DNA of 64,000 bases from DATFDN01 sp963762525 (lineage in GTDB: Bacteria > Pseudomonadota > Alphaproteobacteria > Acetobacterales > Acetobacteraceae), in contig CAVXKT010000011.1 of NCBI GenBank assembly GCA_963762525.1, positions 1,116,001 to 1,180,000 on the forward strand, written 5' to 3'. Shown here piece after piece: positions 1 through 8,619 of this stretch. The position numbers and the translations under genes are program-made. A model generated the notes under the pieces. That model was given only the letters and a program-made list of their open reading frames with translations, was not told the DNA's origin and did not search any database. Within the stretch, counting starts at the first letter, position 1, and every line of letters begins with the position of its first letter.

Positions 1-78
1 TTGACGCTAAGCTTGCCGGCGCTGATTAGCAACGCCGCCGTCGGGCATCATGGCGAGATTCCGGACGCGCCGCGCTGA

Positions 79-1299
79 TCAGCTCGCCACGCTCGGCTTC
101 ACCGCGCGCAGGCGAGGCATGACCTCGTTGGCGAACAGCTTTATGCCCTTTTCGGACTCGGCGTGGGTCATGAAGCCCGAGCGGCCGATCATCGCCAGAT
201 GTCCGAAGCCGCCGACCTTGTCGTGAAACTCCATGATCTGCCGATAGACGCTGTCGGGATTGCCGGCGAACAGGATGCCGTCCGCCATCGCCTGCTCGGG
301 CGTCATCGCGGTGAGCCGCGCGGCATTAGCGCTCGCCGGCGTCACGCCTTTTTCGGCGCCGGCCAAGCCCGCATCGGCCGCCGGCTTCGGGCGGGTGCGG
401 TAAAGCTGCGGAGCGAAGGCGGCCGGCGCGGCGCCCGGCAGGAACTTCGTGAATTGCGGTGCCGACTTCAGGCTGGTGTTCAGAAACCACAGCAGCTTCG
501 CGCCGACGCCGACGCCCTCTTCGTCCGTATCGCCCACATAGACCAGGGCGGCATAAGCGAAGTTGTCGGTCGTCACTGCCGGCAGTCCGGCTTCTGCGCG
601 CGCGCGCCGGTGCGCCGCAAAGGCCCGCCGCGTGCCGTCCGGCCCCCGCAACACCAGCACATGCACGAACCCGCGCCGCCCGACCTCGGCGGCGGTCTCG
701 GGGTCGCCGGTCGCCGACCACATGCGCGGATGCGGGCTCTGCCAGGGCGGCGGCCAGATGTTCACGTGCCGATGCGTGAAGTGCTTGCCCTCCCAGCTGA
801 ACGGACCATCGCGATGGCTGAGTGCCTTGCGGATCAAATCGATCGCCTCCCAATACCGCTCGGTGTTGTTGGCCGGATTGGCGTTGGCGGACGCCATCTC
901 GGTCCCGCCCGACTTCACGAACCCGATCTCCAGCCGCCCGCGCGAGATTACGTCGGCGGTAGCGTATTCCTCGGCAATCCGCACCGGGTCCTTGCGCAGC
1001 GAGATCAGCGTGCCGAGGCTGAGGATGCGAACCTTGCGCGTCTGCCGTGCCAGGATGCCGAGGAGCATCGGATTGGAACCGATGAGCGAGTTGATGCCGG
1101 CGTGATGCTCGATCGCCAGCACGTTCATGCCGAGATCGTCGCACAGCAGAAACTCGTCGATCACCTCCTGGAACAGATCGGCCGCAATCCTCGGATCGCA
1201 GTAGCGATTGGGCAGGCTGGCCCGCACCGAATCCGCGGCATCCAAAACCGCCGGATCGACGAAGGGATAAGGAATTTCACACTGCCACCAGACGTCCAT
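79..1299 (-). CDS. LLM class flavin-dependent oxidoreductase (luciferase-like)
   Basis: Predicted FMN-dependent monooxygenase of the bacterial luciferase superfamily, about 406 aa, probably cytosolic. It has the family's TIM-barrel hallmarks: a substrate/flavin stretch AIEHHAG near residue 70, the segment ARQTRKVRILSLGTLISLR, then RGRLEIGFVKSGG and a C-terminal region with GNPDSVYRQI. The open frame runs upstream to 1434, but that part lies inside the neighbouring hydrolase gene, so I use the start MDVWWQ at 1299, ten bases after the hydrolase stop. It is the last gene of a three-gene minus-strand unit with the hydrolase and a major facilitator, which suggests uptake and oxidation of an organic acid or ester. 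The substrate cannot be told from sequence. Confidence 0.85.
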   Translation of the reverse strand: MDVWWQCEIPYPFVDPAVLDAADSVRASLPNRYCDPRIAADLFQEVIDEFLLCDDLGMNVLAIEHHAGINSLIGSNPMLLGILARQTRKVRILSLGTLISLRKDPVRIAEEYATADVISRGRLEIGFVKSGGTEMASANANPANNTERYWEAIDLIRKALSHRDGPFSWEGKHFTHRHVNIWPPPWQSPHPRMWSATGDPETAAEVGRRGFVHVLVLRGPDGTRRAFAAHRRARAEAGLPAVTTDNFAYAALVYVGDTDEEGVGVGAKLLWFLNTSLKSAPQFTKFLPGAAPAAFAPQLYRTRPKPAADAGLAGAEKGVTPASANAARLTAMTPEQAMADGILFAGNPDSVYRQIMEFHDKVGGFGHLAMIGRSGFMTHAESEKGIKLFANEVMPRLRAVKPSVAS

Positions 1300-1309
1300 C
1301 CGCGCGCCC

Positions 1310-2068
1310 TCAGCGATCGAGAAATCCAAGCACGTGGTCGGCGAAGGCTGTCGGCTGCTCGATCTGCGGATGATGTCCGGCCGCGGCGATGGAGACGAAC
1401 CGCGCGCCGGGAATCCGCGACGCGTACGCTGCACCGTAAGCGGGCGTCACGATGCCGTCGCTCGCGCCCCATAACACCAGGCTCGGGGCGGCGATGCGGC
1501 GGAGCCATCGCGCGAGCCGCGGGTTGTACATATAGGGATGCCAGCCGTACAGGCAGAGCAATTCCCGGTTGGCGGCCCGGATCACCAGCTCTTCGTCTTC
1601 CATCGCGTCGTAGTCGGGCGCAAAGCGCTCGGGATCGTGCCAGCTTCGACGATGCACGGTGTCGGGATGGGTGTTGAAAATGTCGAGGATGTCCGGCGTT
1701 TCGCGGTCGCTGATCTTGATACCGAGCGCATCCACAAGCACCAGACGGCGGATGCGGTGCGGGCACACGCAGGCGATCTCCGCGGCAAGCCAGCCGCCGA
1801 ACGAGAAGCCGAGCAGGTCCACGCGCTCCTGCGACAGCGCTTCCAGCATGGCGAGATAGAGATGCACCAGATCATAGACGGTCTCGAAGCCGTCCGGACG
1901 GGAGGAGCGTCCGAAGCCGGGATGCGAGGGGGCGGTAAGCCGCGCCCCGGCGGCAAGCAGGTCCACGAAGCGCGCGGCCGGGTCGATCGGCTCGAAGCCA
2001 TGCAGGAGCAACATCGGCTTGCCGCTTCCGCGCTCCAGCGTTTCGAGCTCAATTCCCTGCACGTTCAT
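1310..2068 (-). CDS. alpha/beta hydrolase
   Basis: Serine hydrolase of the alpha/beta fold, 252 aa. Visible elements are the oxyanion loop LLLHGFE near residue 18, the nucleophile elbow GFSFGG near residue 97, an acid-bearing loop WGASDGIV and the catalytic histidine in AAGHHPQIEQP near the C-terminus. The frame is open far upstream, but the start MNVQGIE at 2068 overlaps the stop of the transporter gene by four bases (ATGA), as expected for translational coupling. It lies between a transporter and a flavin oxidoreductase, so it probably cleaves a ring-opening product or an ester in the same pathway. Confidence 0.85.
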   Translation of the reverse strand: MNVQGIELETLERGSGKPMLLLHGFEPIDPAARFVDLLAAGARLTAPSHPGFGRSSRPDGFETVYDLVHLYLAMLEALSQERVDLLGFSFGGWLAAEIACVCPHRIRRLVLVDALGIKISDRETPDILDIFNTHPDTVHRRSWHDPERFAPDYDAMEDEELVIRAANRELLCLYGWHPYMYNPRLARWLRRIAAPSLVLWGASDGIVTPAYGAAYASRIPGARFVSIAAAGHHPQIEQPTAFADHVLGFLDR

Positions 2069-3408
2069 TCGGGCAGCTCGGCATCCCGGGTCTCCGGCCC
2101 GATCGCCATGGCGACGATGCTGAGCACGGCGCAGCCGGTCATCACCGCCGCTGCCCGGTTGAAGCTGCCGCCGAACGGCATCACCAGAAGCCCGGCGACG
2201 AGCGGGCCGAAGCTGGTGATTAGCCGCCCCGACCCGTTGCAGAACGAGACCGCGGTGGCTCGGACCCGGGTGGGGAAAAGCTCCGGCAGATAGACGGCGT
2301 GGCCGGAGAACACGCCGTAGACGAAGAAACCGAACACGACCAGCATCAGCGGGTAGTAATCGTAGCTGTGCAGGCCGAGATACAGGAACAGGCCGGAGGC
2401 GAGCGCGCCTACATTGTAGAACAGAATGGCTCGCCGCCGTCCGATCGCATCGGCGATGAAGCCGAACGCGGCATAACCCAGAATGCCGCCGACTCCCCAC
2501 AGCATGATCCCGCGCCCGACGATGCCGATCGCCGCCGCGCCCCGGATCCCGTCCTTCTCCAGCATCAGCGATTGGATCGTGGGCAGCCATATGATGCTGG
2601 TCCAAATCGATAGCAGCGTGCCGAGACAGAACAACAGCCCGACGGCGGTCGCAAACCGGTTCTGCCGATTGAAGAGTTGAATCGGGGCGAAGCGGATGAA
2701 TTCGCGATCCCCCGCAGCGGCAGCGGCAGCGGCACCGGCGCCGGCGGCACGCACGGCGGCACGTCGATCCCTGGTGGCGCGGAACTGCTCGGTCTCGGTC
2801 ATGCCGCGCCGGAACAACAGCAGCAGCAGCGCCGGCAGGATGCCGACGAAGAACACCGCCCGCCAGCCATAAGGCCCGATCAGCGAGTAGACGACGCCGC
2901 CGAACAGGGCGCCGAACGCAGCGCCGGTCATCATCAGGCCGCAGATCTTCGCCCGATGCGTGCCGGCGAACGCTTCGGCCACCAGGGTAATGCCGACCAC
3001 GATTTCAGCCCCGGTCCCGAGCCCGCCCAGGAAGCGGAACAGCCCGAGCTGGAACGGCGTCTGCGCAAATCCCTGGCAGGCGGTGAACACGCTGAACACC
3101 AGGATGCTGAGCGCCAGCGTCCGCACGCGGCCGATATAGTCGGCGACGACGCCGAACAGGAAGCCGCCGAGCGCCCAGCCGAGCAGCCCCACCATGCTGA
3201 GATAGCCGCCGACGCGGCCGATCTCGGCGAGGCTCGCATGGCCGCCGAGGAGGTCCGTGACCGCCGGCCGAAGGACCAGCGAGAACAGGCCGAAATCCGT
3301 GGCGTCGAGCGCCCAGCCGAGCCAGGTGACGAAGAAGATGAGCCACAGGCGGCGATCGATCGCGCCGACCCCGAAGAAGCGCCCGGACCGCTCGCGCGCA
3401 ATGTCCAT
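2065..3408 (-). CDS. MFS transporter (metabolite:proton symporter type)
   Basis: Major facilitator of 447 aa with about 12 predicted membrane segments, in the inner membrane. The N-terminal half has WALDATDFGLFSLVLRPAV in helix 1, GFLFGVVADYIGRVRTLAL for the conserved loop 2-3 signature, and FRFLGGLGTGAEIVVG in helix 4. The C-terminal half repeats the loop motif as FIADAIGRRRA. I chose MDIARERSG at 3408 because a GGGAGG ribosome site precedes it; the frame upstream runs into a tandem repeat. It resembles aromatic-acid and shikimate-type symporters more than drug pumps. The gene is first in a unit with the hydrolase and flavin oxidoreductase, which suggests it imports their substrate. Confidence 0.82.
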   Translation of the reverse strand: MDIARERSGRFFGVGAIDRRLWLIFFVTWLGWALDATDFGLFSLVLRPAVTDLLGGHASLAEIGRVGGYLSMVGLLGWALGGFLFGVVADYIGRVRTLALSILVFSVFTACQGFAQTPFQLGLFRFLGGLGTGAEIVVGITLVAEAFAGTHRAKICGLMMTGAAFGALFGGVVYSLIGPYGWRAVFFVGILPALLLLLFRRGMTETEQFRATRDRRAAVRAAGAGAAAAAAAGDREFIRFAPIQLFNRQNRFATAVGLLFCLGTLLSIWTSIIWLPTIQSLMLEKDGIRGAAAIGIVGRGIMLWGVGGILGYAAFGFIADAIGRRRAILFYNVGALASGLFLYLGLHSYDYYPLMLVVFGFFVYGVFSGHAVYLPELFPTRVRATAVSFCNGSGRLITSFGPLVAGLLVMPFGGSFNRAAAVMTGCAVLSIVAMAIGPETRDAELPE

Positions 3409-3604
3409 GCTTCCCTCCCGAGGCGAGGCTTGGTCTCGCATTGTGCCGGGGTTCAGTTTTCCGAGCAACGGGACCGCCAACGGATCGCACGATGGCGACA
3501 GATCGTCGGGTCGATGCAGCCGGCGTGACGATCCGATCAGCGCCGGTTGCGGGCGCGTTCGTTGGCGCCGAAGGGCAGCTGCACCCCATGAGTGAGACAC
3601 GGAA

Positions 3605-3720
3605 ACTGCGTACGCGCTTTCGGGGTGCGCAACCCCCATTGGGTACGCGCTTTCGGGGTCCGCGACCCCAGTTGCGTACGCGCTTTCGGGGCGTGCAACC
3701 CCGATTGCGTACACACTGGA
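3605..3720. repeat. 33-bp tandem repeat, about 3.5 copies
   Basis: The core GTACGCGCTTTCGGGG begins at 3610, 3643 and 3676, and a diverged fourth start (GTACACAC) lies at 3709, so the period is exactly 33 bases. Each unit ends in a short inverted repeat such as GGGGTGCGCAACCCC, so the array can form a row of hairpins. It sits between the divergent transporter genes. Because 33 is a multiple of three, the array stays open in several frames and yields 11-residue repeats upstream of both transporters. I treat it as an intergenic repeat rather than protein sequence. There are no spacers, so it is not a CRISPR array. Confidence 0.85.
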
Positions 3721-3801
3721 GGGCTCGCCGCCGCCAATGTGTACGCGGTCGCTTTGGCTCCCATGCCTGGACCGGCGCCGACGGGCGGATTATCGCAATC
3801 C

Positions 3802-5268
3802 ATGCCCGAAGCACCCTTCGCCGTCGCGCCAAGCCGGACCCCGATCCTGATCGCCTGCCTGATCGCCACCTTCATGCCGGCGGTCGAGAGCACGATCGTG
3901 GCGACCGCGATGCCGACGATCGTCGCCGATCTCGGCGGATTTCGGCTGTTTTCCTGGGTCTTCACCGTCTATTTGCTCACCCAGGCGGTGTCGATCCCGC
4001 TTTACGGGCGCCTTGCCGACATCCATGGCCGCAAGCGCGTGTTCTTCGTCGGCGCCGGGCTGTTCCTCGCCGGCTCGCTGCTCTCGGGCTTCGCCGGCGG
4101 CATGGTGGCGCTGATCCTGTTCCGCGCCATCCAGGGCCTCGGCGCCGGCGGCGTGATGCCGATCGCCGCCACGATCCTGGGCGATCTCTACACCGCGGCC
4201 GAGCGGACACGCGTGCAAGGCCTGGTCTCCAGCGTCTTCGGCATCTCGGCGGTGATCGGGCCGTCGCTCGGGGCCTTCCTGCTGACGCATCTGAGCTGGC
4301 CGGTGGTGTTCTGGGTCAATCTGCCGATCGGCGTCGCCGCGCTGGTCATGATCGCGCTGTATCTGCAAGAAAACGTGGAGCCGCGACGCCACCGGCTGGA
4401 CTTCGGGGGCGCCCTGCTGATGCTCGCCGCCGCTGGCCTGCTGATGCTGGTGCTGGTGCAGGGCGCGGCGCTGCCGCCCGCCTTCTGGTGGGCCGTATTG
4501 GGCCTCGGCCTCGTCGCCCTGGCGGCGCTCCTGCTGCTCGAACGCGCGGTCAAGGAGCCGATGCTGCCGCTCGAATTGTGGCGCAACCGGGTGATCGCCG
4601 CGGGCAGCCTCGGAAATTGCGCCACCGGGGCGGTGATGATGGGCGTCGCGGCCTTCCTGCCGACCTACGTCCAGGGCGCGATGGGACGGGGCCCGGGCGC
4701 CGGCGGGCTGGTGCTGGGCGCCATGTCGGTGAGCTGGGCGTTCGCCTCCATTCTGGGCGGGCGGATGATGCTGCGCACCACCTATCGCACTACCGCCGTA
4801 TTGGGCGGGCTGGCGCTGATCGGCGGCTGCGCGATGCTGCTCGCCCTCACCCCGGCGCGCGGGCCGCTGTTCGCTGCCGCCGGCAGCTTCGTGATCGGGA
4901 TCGGAATGGGGTTTTGCAGCACCACCTTCATCGTCTCGATCCAGTCGGCGGTCCCATGGCGCCAGCGCGGCGCGGCGACCTCATCGGCCATGTTCCTGCG
5001 CTTCGTCGGCCAGGCGTTGGGCGCGGCGGGATGCGGCGCCGTTCTGAACGCGACGCTTCATGCCGCCGATCCGGACACGGCGCAGCTGGCCGACCGGGTG
5101 CTGGACCCGGCGCAGCGCGACGGGCTCGCCCCGACCGAGGTGGCGAGGGTGGTCGGGCTGCTGGCGCACGGGCTGCACAATGCCTACCTGCTCGCGGCCG
5201 CGTTCGCGCTCGTCGCTCTCGCGCTGGCCTGGATGATCCCGAACCGGCTCAGCCCGCGCCCTTCCTGA
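3802..5268 (+). CDS. MFS drug efflux transporter, DHA2 (EmrB/QacA) type
   Basis: Proton-driven exporter of about 488 aa with roughly 14 membrane segments. Helix 1 carries ATFMPAVESTIVATAMPTI, close to the DHA2 signature around a membrane acidic residue. Loop 2-3 has YGRLADIHGRKRV, helix 4 has RAIQGLGAGGVMP, and the antiporter motif C is present as GISAVIGPSLGAFL. The start is uncertain: the frame is open from 3592 through the tandem repeat. MPEAPFAV at 3802 places the first helix at the usual distance from the N-terminus, and 3763 is an alternative. It is transcribed away from the metabolite transporter and its 3' end overlaps the convergent cupin gene by 20 bases. Confidence 0.85.
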   Translation: MPEAPFAVAPSRTPILIACLIATFMPAVESTIVATAMPTIVADLGGFRLFSWVFTVYLLTQAVSIPLYGRLADIHGRKRVFFVGAGLFLAGSLLSGFAGGMVALILFRAIQGLGAGGVMPIAATILGDLYTAAERTRVQGLVSSVFGISAVIGPSLGAFLLTHLSWPVVFWVNLPIGVAALVMIALYLQENVEPRRHRLDFGGALLMLAAAGLLMLVLVQGAALPPAFWWAVLGLGLVALAALLLLERAVKEPMLPLELWRNRVIAAGSLGNCATGAVMMGVAAFLPTYVQGAMGRGPGAGGLVLGAMSVSWAFASILGGRMMLRTTYRTTAVLGGLALIGGCAMLLALTPARGPLFAAAGSFVIGIGMGFCSTTFIVSIQSAVPWRQRGAATSSAMFLRFVGQALGAAGCGAVLNATLHAADPDTAQLADRVLDPAQRDGLAPTEVARVVGLLAHGLHNAYLLAAAFALVALALAWMIPNRLSPRPS

Positions 5269-5764
5269 CATTCCAAAGGCGCTCCAGAGGGCCGCCGTGG
5301 CCGGCGACCGGATCGGGCACATTCGCCGACACGGCGCCAACGTTGCGGCGCACCTCGGCGATCTCTTCGGGCCGGCCCCGGCGTGTATCAAGCCCGGCTT
5401 TCATTCCCTCCGGGTAGGCGCCGACGATCAGCAGATCGGGCGATGCATCCTGCCGGCAATGGCCGGTCCCGGCCGGCAGCACGATCACGTCCCCGGCCGC
5501 GACCTCCAGCAGCCGGCCGTTCGCGCCGCCGAAACGGACCCGGGCGCGGCCCCGCGCGACGCCGAGCGCCTCGTGCGCGGTGCTGTGGAAGTGATGGAAC
5601 GGATGCACCCCGTCGCGCCAGGCCGGAGGCCACCCGTTATCGGCGAACCGCCGTTCGATCAGGCCCGGCTCGGCCGGAACCGCCTGCCGATACACCAGCA
5701 TCGGCAGCGTCGAGTTCGGAATCGCTCCGTCATCGGCGAAGGCGAAGGTTTCGGGCTCGGTCAT
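5249..5764 (-). CDS. cupin domain-containing protein
   Basis: Small single-domain protein of 171 aa with a cupin barrel. Motif 1 is seen in HPFHHFHSTAHEALGVARG (clustered metal-type histidines and a glutamate) and motif 2 in AAGDVIVLPAGTGHCRQ. This supports metal binding and possibly sugar-isomerase-like or dioxygenase-like chemistry, but no specific activity. It converges on and overlaps the end of the efflux transporter. Nothing in the neighbourhood fixes its role. Confidence 0.8.
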   Translation of the reverse strand: MTEPETFAFADDGAIPNSTLPMLVYRQAVPAEPGLIERRFADNGWPPAWRDGVHPFHHFHSTAHEALGVARGRARVRFGGANGRLLEVAAGDVIVLPAGTGHCRQDASPDLLIVGAYPEGMKAGLDTRRGRPEEIAEVRRNVGAVSANVPDPVAGHGGPLERLWNVRKGAG

Positions 5765-5779
5765 GGCACTCCTCCTCGG

Positions 5780-6817
5780 TCATAACGCCGTCGCCGCAGC
5801 CGGGTCGCCGGAAGCGTCGTCGTCGTCCTCGTAGCCCAGCAAGCGCAGCGCCCGCCCGCTCACCCCCCGCGCCGCCAGGGCGTGGATCAGCGCCTCCTCG
5901 CGCCCGTGCGTCACCCAAACCTCAGGGGCGCCGGTCTCGTCGATGGTGGCATTGAGCTCATCCCAGTCGGCGTGGTCGGAGATGACCAGCGGCAGTTCCA
6001 CCCCTCGCGCCTTGGCGCGCTGGCGCACCCGCATCCAGCCGGAGGCGAGCGCCACCACCGGGTCGGCCAGTCGCCGCGCCCAGCGGTCCGCAATCGCACC
6101 CGGGGGAGCCAGCACGATGGCCCCGACCAGCGCGCCCTTGGCGGCGACGGTGGCCGGACGCAGCTCGCCCAACTGCACGCCGCGCGCCGCGTAGACGTCG
6201 CACATGCCGGTCAGCGCTCCGTGCAGGTAAATCGGGCCGTCCCACCCGGCGGCCCGCAACAATGCGATCAGGCGCTGGCATTTGCCGAGCGCGTAGCAGC
6301 CGACGAGGTGCGTCCGTTCGGGAAACAGCGCCAGGTTGGCCAGCAGCCGGGTAATCTCTCGCCCGGGCGGCGGGTGTCGGAATACCGGCAGCGCGAAGGT
6401 CGCCTCGGTTACGAACACGTCGCAGGGCACCGGCACGAATGCGGCGCAGGTGGGGTCGGGCGCGCGCTTATAGTCGCCGCTCACCACCACCCGGCAACCG
6501 GCAAACTCCATCACCACCTGCGCACTGCCGAGCACGTGCCCGGCGGGTTCAAGTCGGAGCCTTACACCCCGGATGACGATCGGCTCACCGTAGCCGAGCG
6601 CCTGCCCGGGCCCGGCGCCCTCCCCCAGTCGGGCCGCCATCAATGCCAAAGTATCGTCGGTGGCCAACACGGCCCGGTGTCCCGGCCGTGCATGATCGGA
6701 GTGCGCGTGCGTAATCACGGCCCGTTCCACCGGCCGGGTCGGATCGATGAAGAACCCGCCGGGCTCGCAGTAGAGGCCCCCGGGGCAGACTTTCAGCCAA
6801 GTGGCGGGGTTCGGCAT
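5780..6817 (-). CDS. ligase-associated DNA exonuclease (metallo-beta-lactamase fold)
   Basis: Protein of 345 aa of the family of 3'-end-processing-like exonucleases usually found beside an ATP-dependent DNA ligase and an Lhr-type helicase. The metal site HAHSDHARPG is near residue 40, with further metal ligands in AGHVLGSAQV and VVSGDYK, and the C-terminal ISDHADWDEL and VTHGREEAL resemble beta-CASP motifs. The frame is open upstream to 7420, but that part is antisense to coxC; MPNPATW at 6817 is the natural start. The usual partners, ligase and helicase, are absent from this window. It is divergent from coxC, leaving a 111-base shared upstream region. Confidence 0.85.
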   Translation of the reverse strand: MPNPATWLKVCPGGLYCEPGGFFIDPTRPVERAVITHAHSDHARPGHRAVLATDDTLALMAARLGEGAGPGQALGYGEPIVIRGVRLRLEPAGHVLGSAQVVMEFAGCRVVVSGDYKRAPDPTCAAFVPVPCDVFVTEATFALPVFRHPPPGREITRLLANLALFPERTHLVGCYALGKCQRLIALLRAAGWDGPIYLHGALTGMCDVYAARGVQLGELRPATVAAKGALVGAIVLAPPGAIADRWARRLADPVVALASGWMRVRQRAKARGVELPLVISDHADWDELNATIDETGAPEVWVTHGREEALIHALAARGVSGRALRLLGYEDDDDASGDPAAATAL

Positions 6818-6928
6818 CACCCGAGCTTGCGCCAAAGCCCCTTGAACCGGGAGCGGATTCGGAGAAGATGCCCGCCGTGCCGGGGCCGGCGCTCCGGAAC
6901 GCGCGCACGACCAGGGGGCACCGTCAAA

Positions 6929-7783
6929 ATGAGCGACCATGCGCACGGGGCACCCGTTGCGGCCAATTCCGGCCTGAAGCAGCCCTATCACCTGGTCGAT
7001 CCGAGCCCATGGCCAATTGTGGGGGCGGTCGGCGGCTTCCTGGTGGTGTTCGGCATCATCATGGCTGCCCATTACGGCAGCTACGCGGCCCTGGTCATCG
7101 GCTCGCTGATTGTGTTCGTGACCATGTTCTTCTGGTGGCGCGACGTGATCCGCGAAAGTCGAACGCCCGGGCTGCACTCGCCGGTGGTGCGCCTCGGGCT
7201 GCGCTACGGGATGATGTTCTTCATCACCAGCGAGGTGATGTTTTTTGTGGCTTTCTTCTGGGCGTTCTTCAATTACGCTTTGTTTCCCGACAATGTCTCC
7301 GGCCTGACGACCCCGGTCTGGCCACCGCCCAATATCCACACCTTCGACCCTTTCCACATCCCGATCCTCAACACCATGATTCTGCTGCTCTCGGGCACCA
7401 CGATCACCTGGGCGCATCACAGCTTGATCGAGGGTGACAGGAAAGGGCTGATTACGGGGCTCGGCTTAACGGTCCTGCTCGGGGCGTCTTTCACGGGCTG
7501 CCAAGTCATCGAGTATTCGGACGCGCCCTTCAAGTTCGTGGGTGGCGGCATCTATCCTTCGGTGTTTTTCCTGGCTACGGGGTTCCACGGATTTCACGTC
7601 ATTGTCGGAACCTGCTTCCTGATCGTCTGCTGGTTCCGAGCCCGGGCCGGGCAATTCAACCCGCAGCGTCATTTCGGCTTTGAGGCGGCAGCCTGGTACT
7701 GGCATTTCGTCGATGTCGTCTGGCTGTTCCTGTTCGTCTGCATTTACTGGTGGGGCGCCAGTCCGGTGGTCGCACCCCCCTGA
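6929..7783 (+). CDS. ctaE: cytochrome c oxidase subunit III
   Basis: Inner-membrane subunit of the aa3-type terminal oxidase, 284 aa with seven expected helices. The N-terminal QPYHLVDPSPWP, the helix containing ITSEVMFFVAFFWAFFN (conserved glutamate and phenylalanines), then WAHHSLIEGDRK and the C-terminal WYWHFVDVVWLFLF are all diagnostic. The start at 6929 has AGGGGG upstream; the frame extends back to 5882 only because it is antisense to the exonuclease. It is followed by SURF1, an oxidase assembly factor, which is the normal alphaproteobacterial order. Subunits I and II are not in the window. Confidence 0.95.
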   Translation: MSDHAHGAPVAANSGLKQPYHLVDPSPWPIVGAVGGFLVVFGIIMAAHYGSYAALVIGSLIVFVTMFFWWRDVIRESRTPGLHSPVVRLGLRYGMMFFITSEVMFFVAFFWAFFNYALFPDNVSGLTTPVWPPPNIHTFDPFHIPILNTMILLLSGTTITWAHHSLIEGDRKGLITGLGLTVLLGASFTGCQVIEYSDAPFKFVGGGIYPSVFFLATGFHGFHVIVGTCFLIVCWFRARAGQFNPQRHFGFEAAAWYWHFVDVVWLFLFVCIYWWGASPVVAPP

Positions 7784-7910
7784 TCCCGAGCCCTTTGGAG
7801 CGCGCCCTGCGTTGAAGCCATCGCGTTGGGACAAAGGCGCCTCTACCGCGACCTGCTCCCGGGCGGGTGGTTGCGCCTTGACCTGCTCCGCCGCAAATCT
7901 CGCCCGATGA
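7784..7910 (+). pseudogene. possible remnant of a DUF983 gene
   Basis: In many alphaproteobacteria a short DUF983 zinc-ribbon membrane protein lies between coxC and SURF1. Here only 127 bases separate coxC from the SURF1 stop/start overlap. They encode, in shifting frames, GQRRLYRDLL, reminiscent of the DUF983 start, followed by a two-cysteine stretch (CALTC) that ends in a TGA overlapping the SURF1 ATG. Length and frames are incompatible with an intact gene. This rests on gene order and weak resemblance only; it may be plain intergenic DNA. Confidence 0.2.
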
Positions 7911-8619
7911 TCCATTCACTCACCGAAACCGCTCCCCGTCCGAAGACCCACACCCGAGCCGCCCTGCTGCCCGTGCTGCTGGTCACGGTAGCGTTGGCAA
8001 TCCTTTTGAGTCTCGGCACCTGGCAGGTGCGTCGCTTGACGTGGAAGCGGGGCATTCTCGCCCGCATCGACGCCGCCGAAGCGGCGCCGCCCACGCCGTT
8101 GCCGGCCGCTCCGGCCGCTTTCGAGAAGGTCCGCGTTGCCGGACATTTTCTGCCCGGACCCGGGGCGCTGTACGGGTCGAGGTGCGCGACACGCCCGCCG
8201 GGCCGATCATGGGGGGGCAACTCCTGATGCCGTTGCGGGCTGACGGGCGCATCATTCTGGTCGATCGCGGATGGGTGCCGGCGGCCGCCCCCGTCACCGC
8301 GCCTTCCGGATTGGTGACGATCACCGGCTATGCGCGCCCGCCCGAGCATCCGTGGACCTTCGGGGTCGCCGATGATCCGGCGCATCGGCAGTTCTTCCAC
8401 CTCGATCCGGCCATCATTGCGGGCGCACTGGGCTTGAATCGGGTCGCTCCGTTCACGCTGATGGCGATCGGCCCCGCCGAGCCAGGAGATCCGATACCTC
8501 TCGAACATCTGCCGCGACCGCCGAACAATCATCTCTCCTACGCGCTTACCTGGTATGGGCTGGCGGCGGCCCTGATCGTGATCTTCGGTCTCCGCTTTCG
8601 CCGGGGCGCCTCTCCATGA
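7907..8619 (+). pseudogene. SURF1 family cytochrome oxidase assembly protein, frameshifted
   Basis: SURF1 helps insert heme a into cytochrome oxidase. The N-terminal part shows the first membrane helix (LLVTVALAILLSLGTWQVRR) and the W-Q-V-R-R-L motif. In the next frame follow MPLRADGRIILVDRGWVP, the typical VDRGWVP motif, and the C-terminal SYALTWYGLAAALIVIFG helix. The switch lies near 8172, after HFLPGPGALYG. Both ends of the domain are present and total length is normal, so a single-base indel, perhaps a sequencing error, is the simplest explanation. The end overlaps the start of the next gene by four bases. Confidence 0.82.

Noticed and set aside
163..1677. Plus-strand 504-codon frame over the flavin oxidoreductase and hydrolase
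   Set aside because: Antisense shadow of two well-supported genes; arginine-rich, no recognisable domain.
3605..3720. CRISPR array
   Set aside because: Repeats are directly contiguous, with no spacers and no cas genes.
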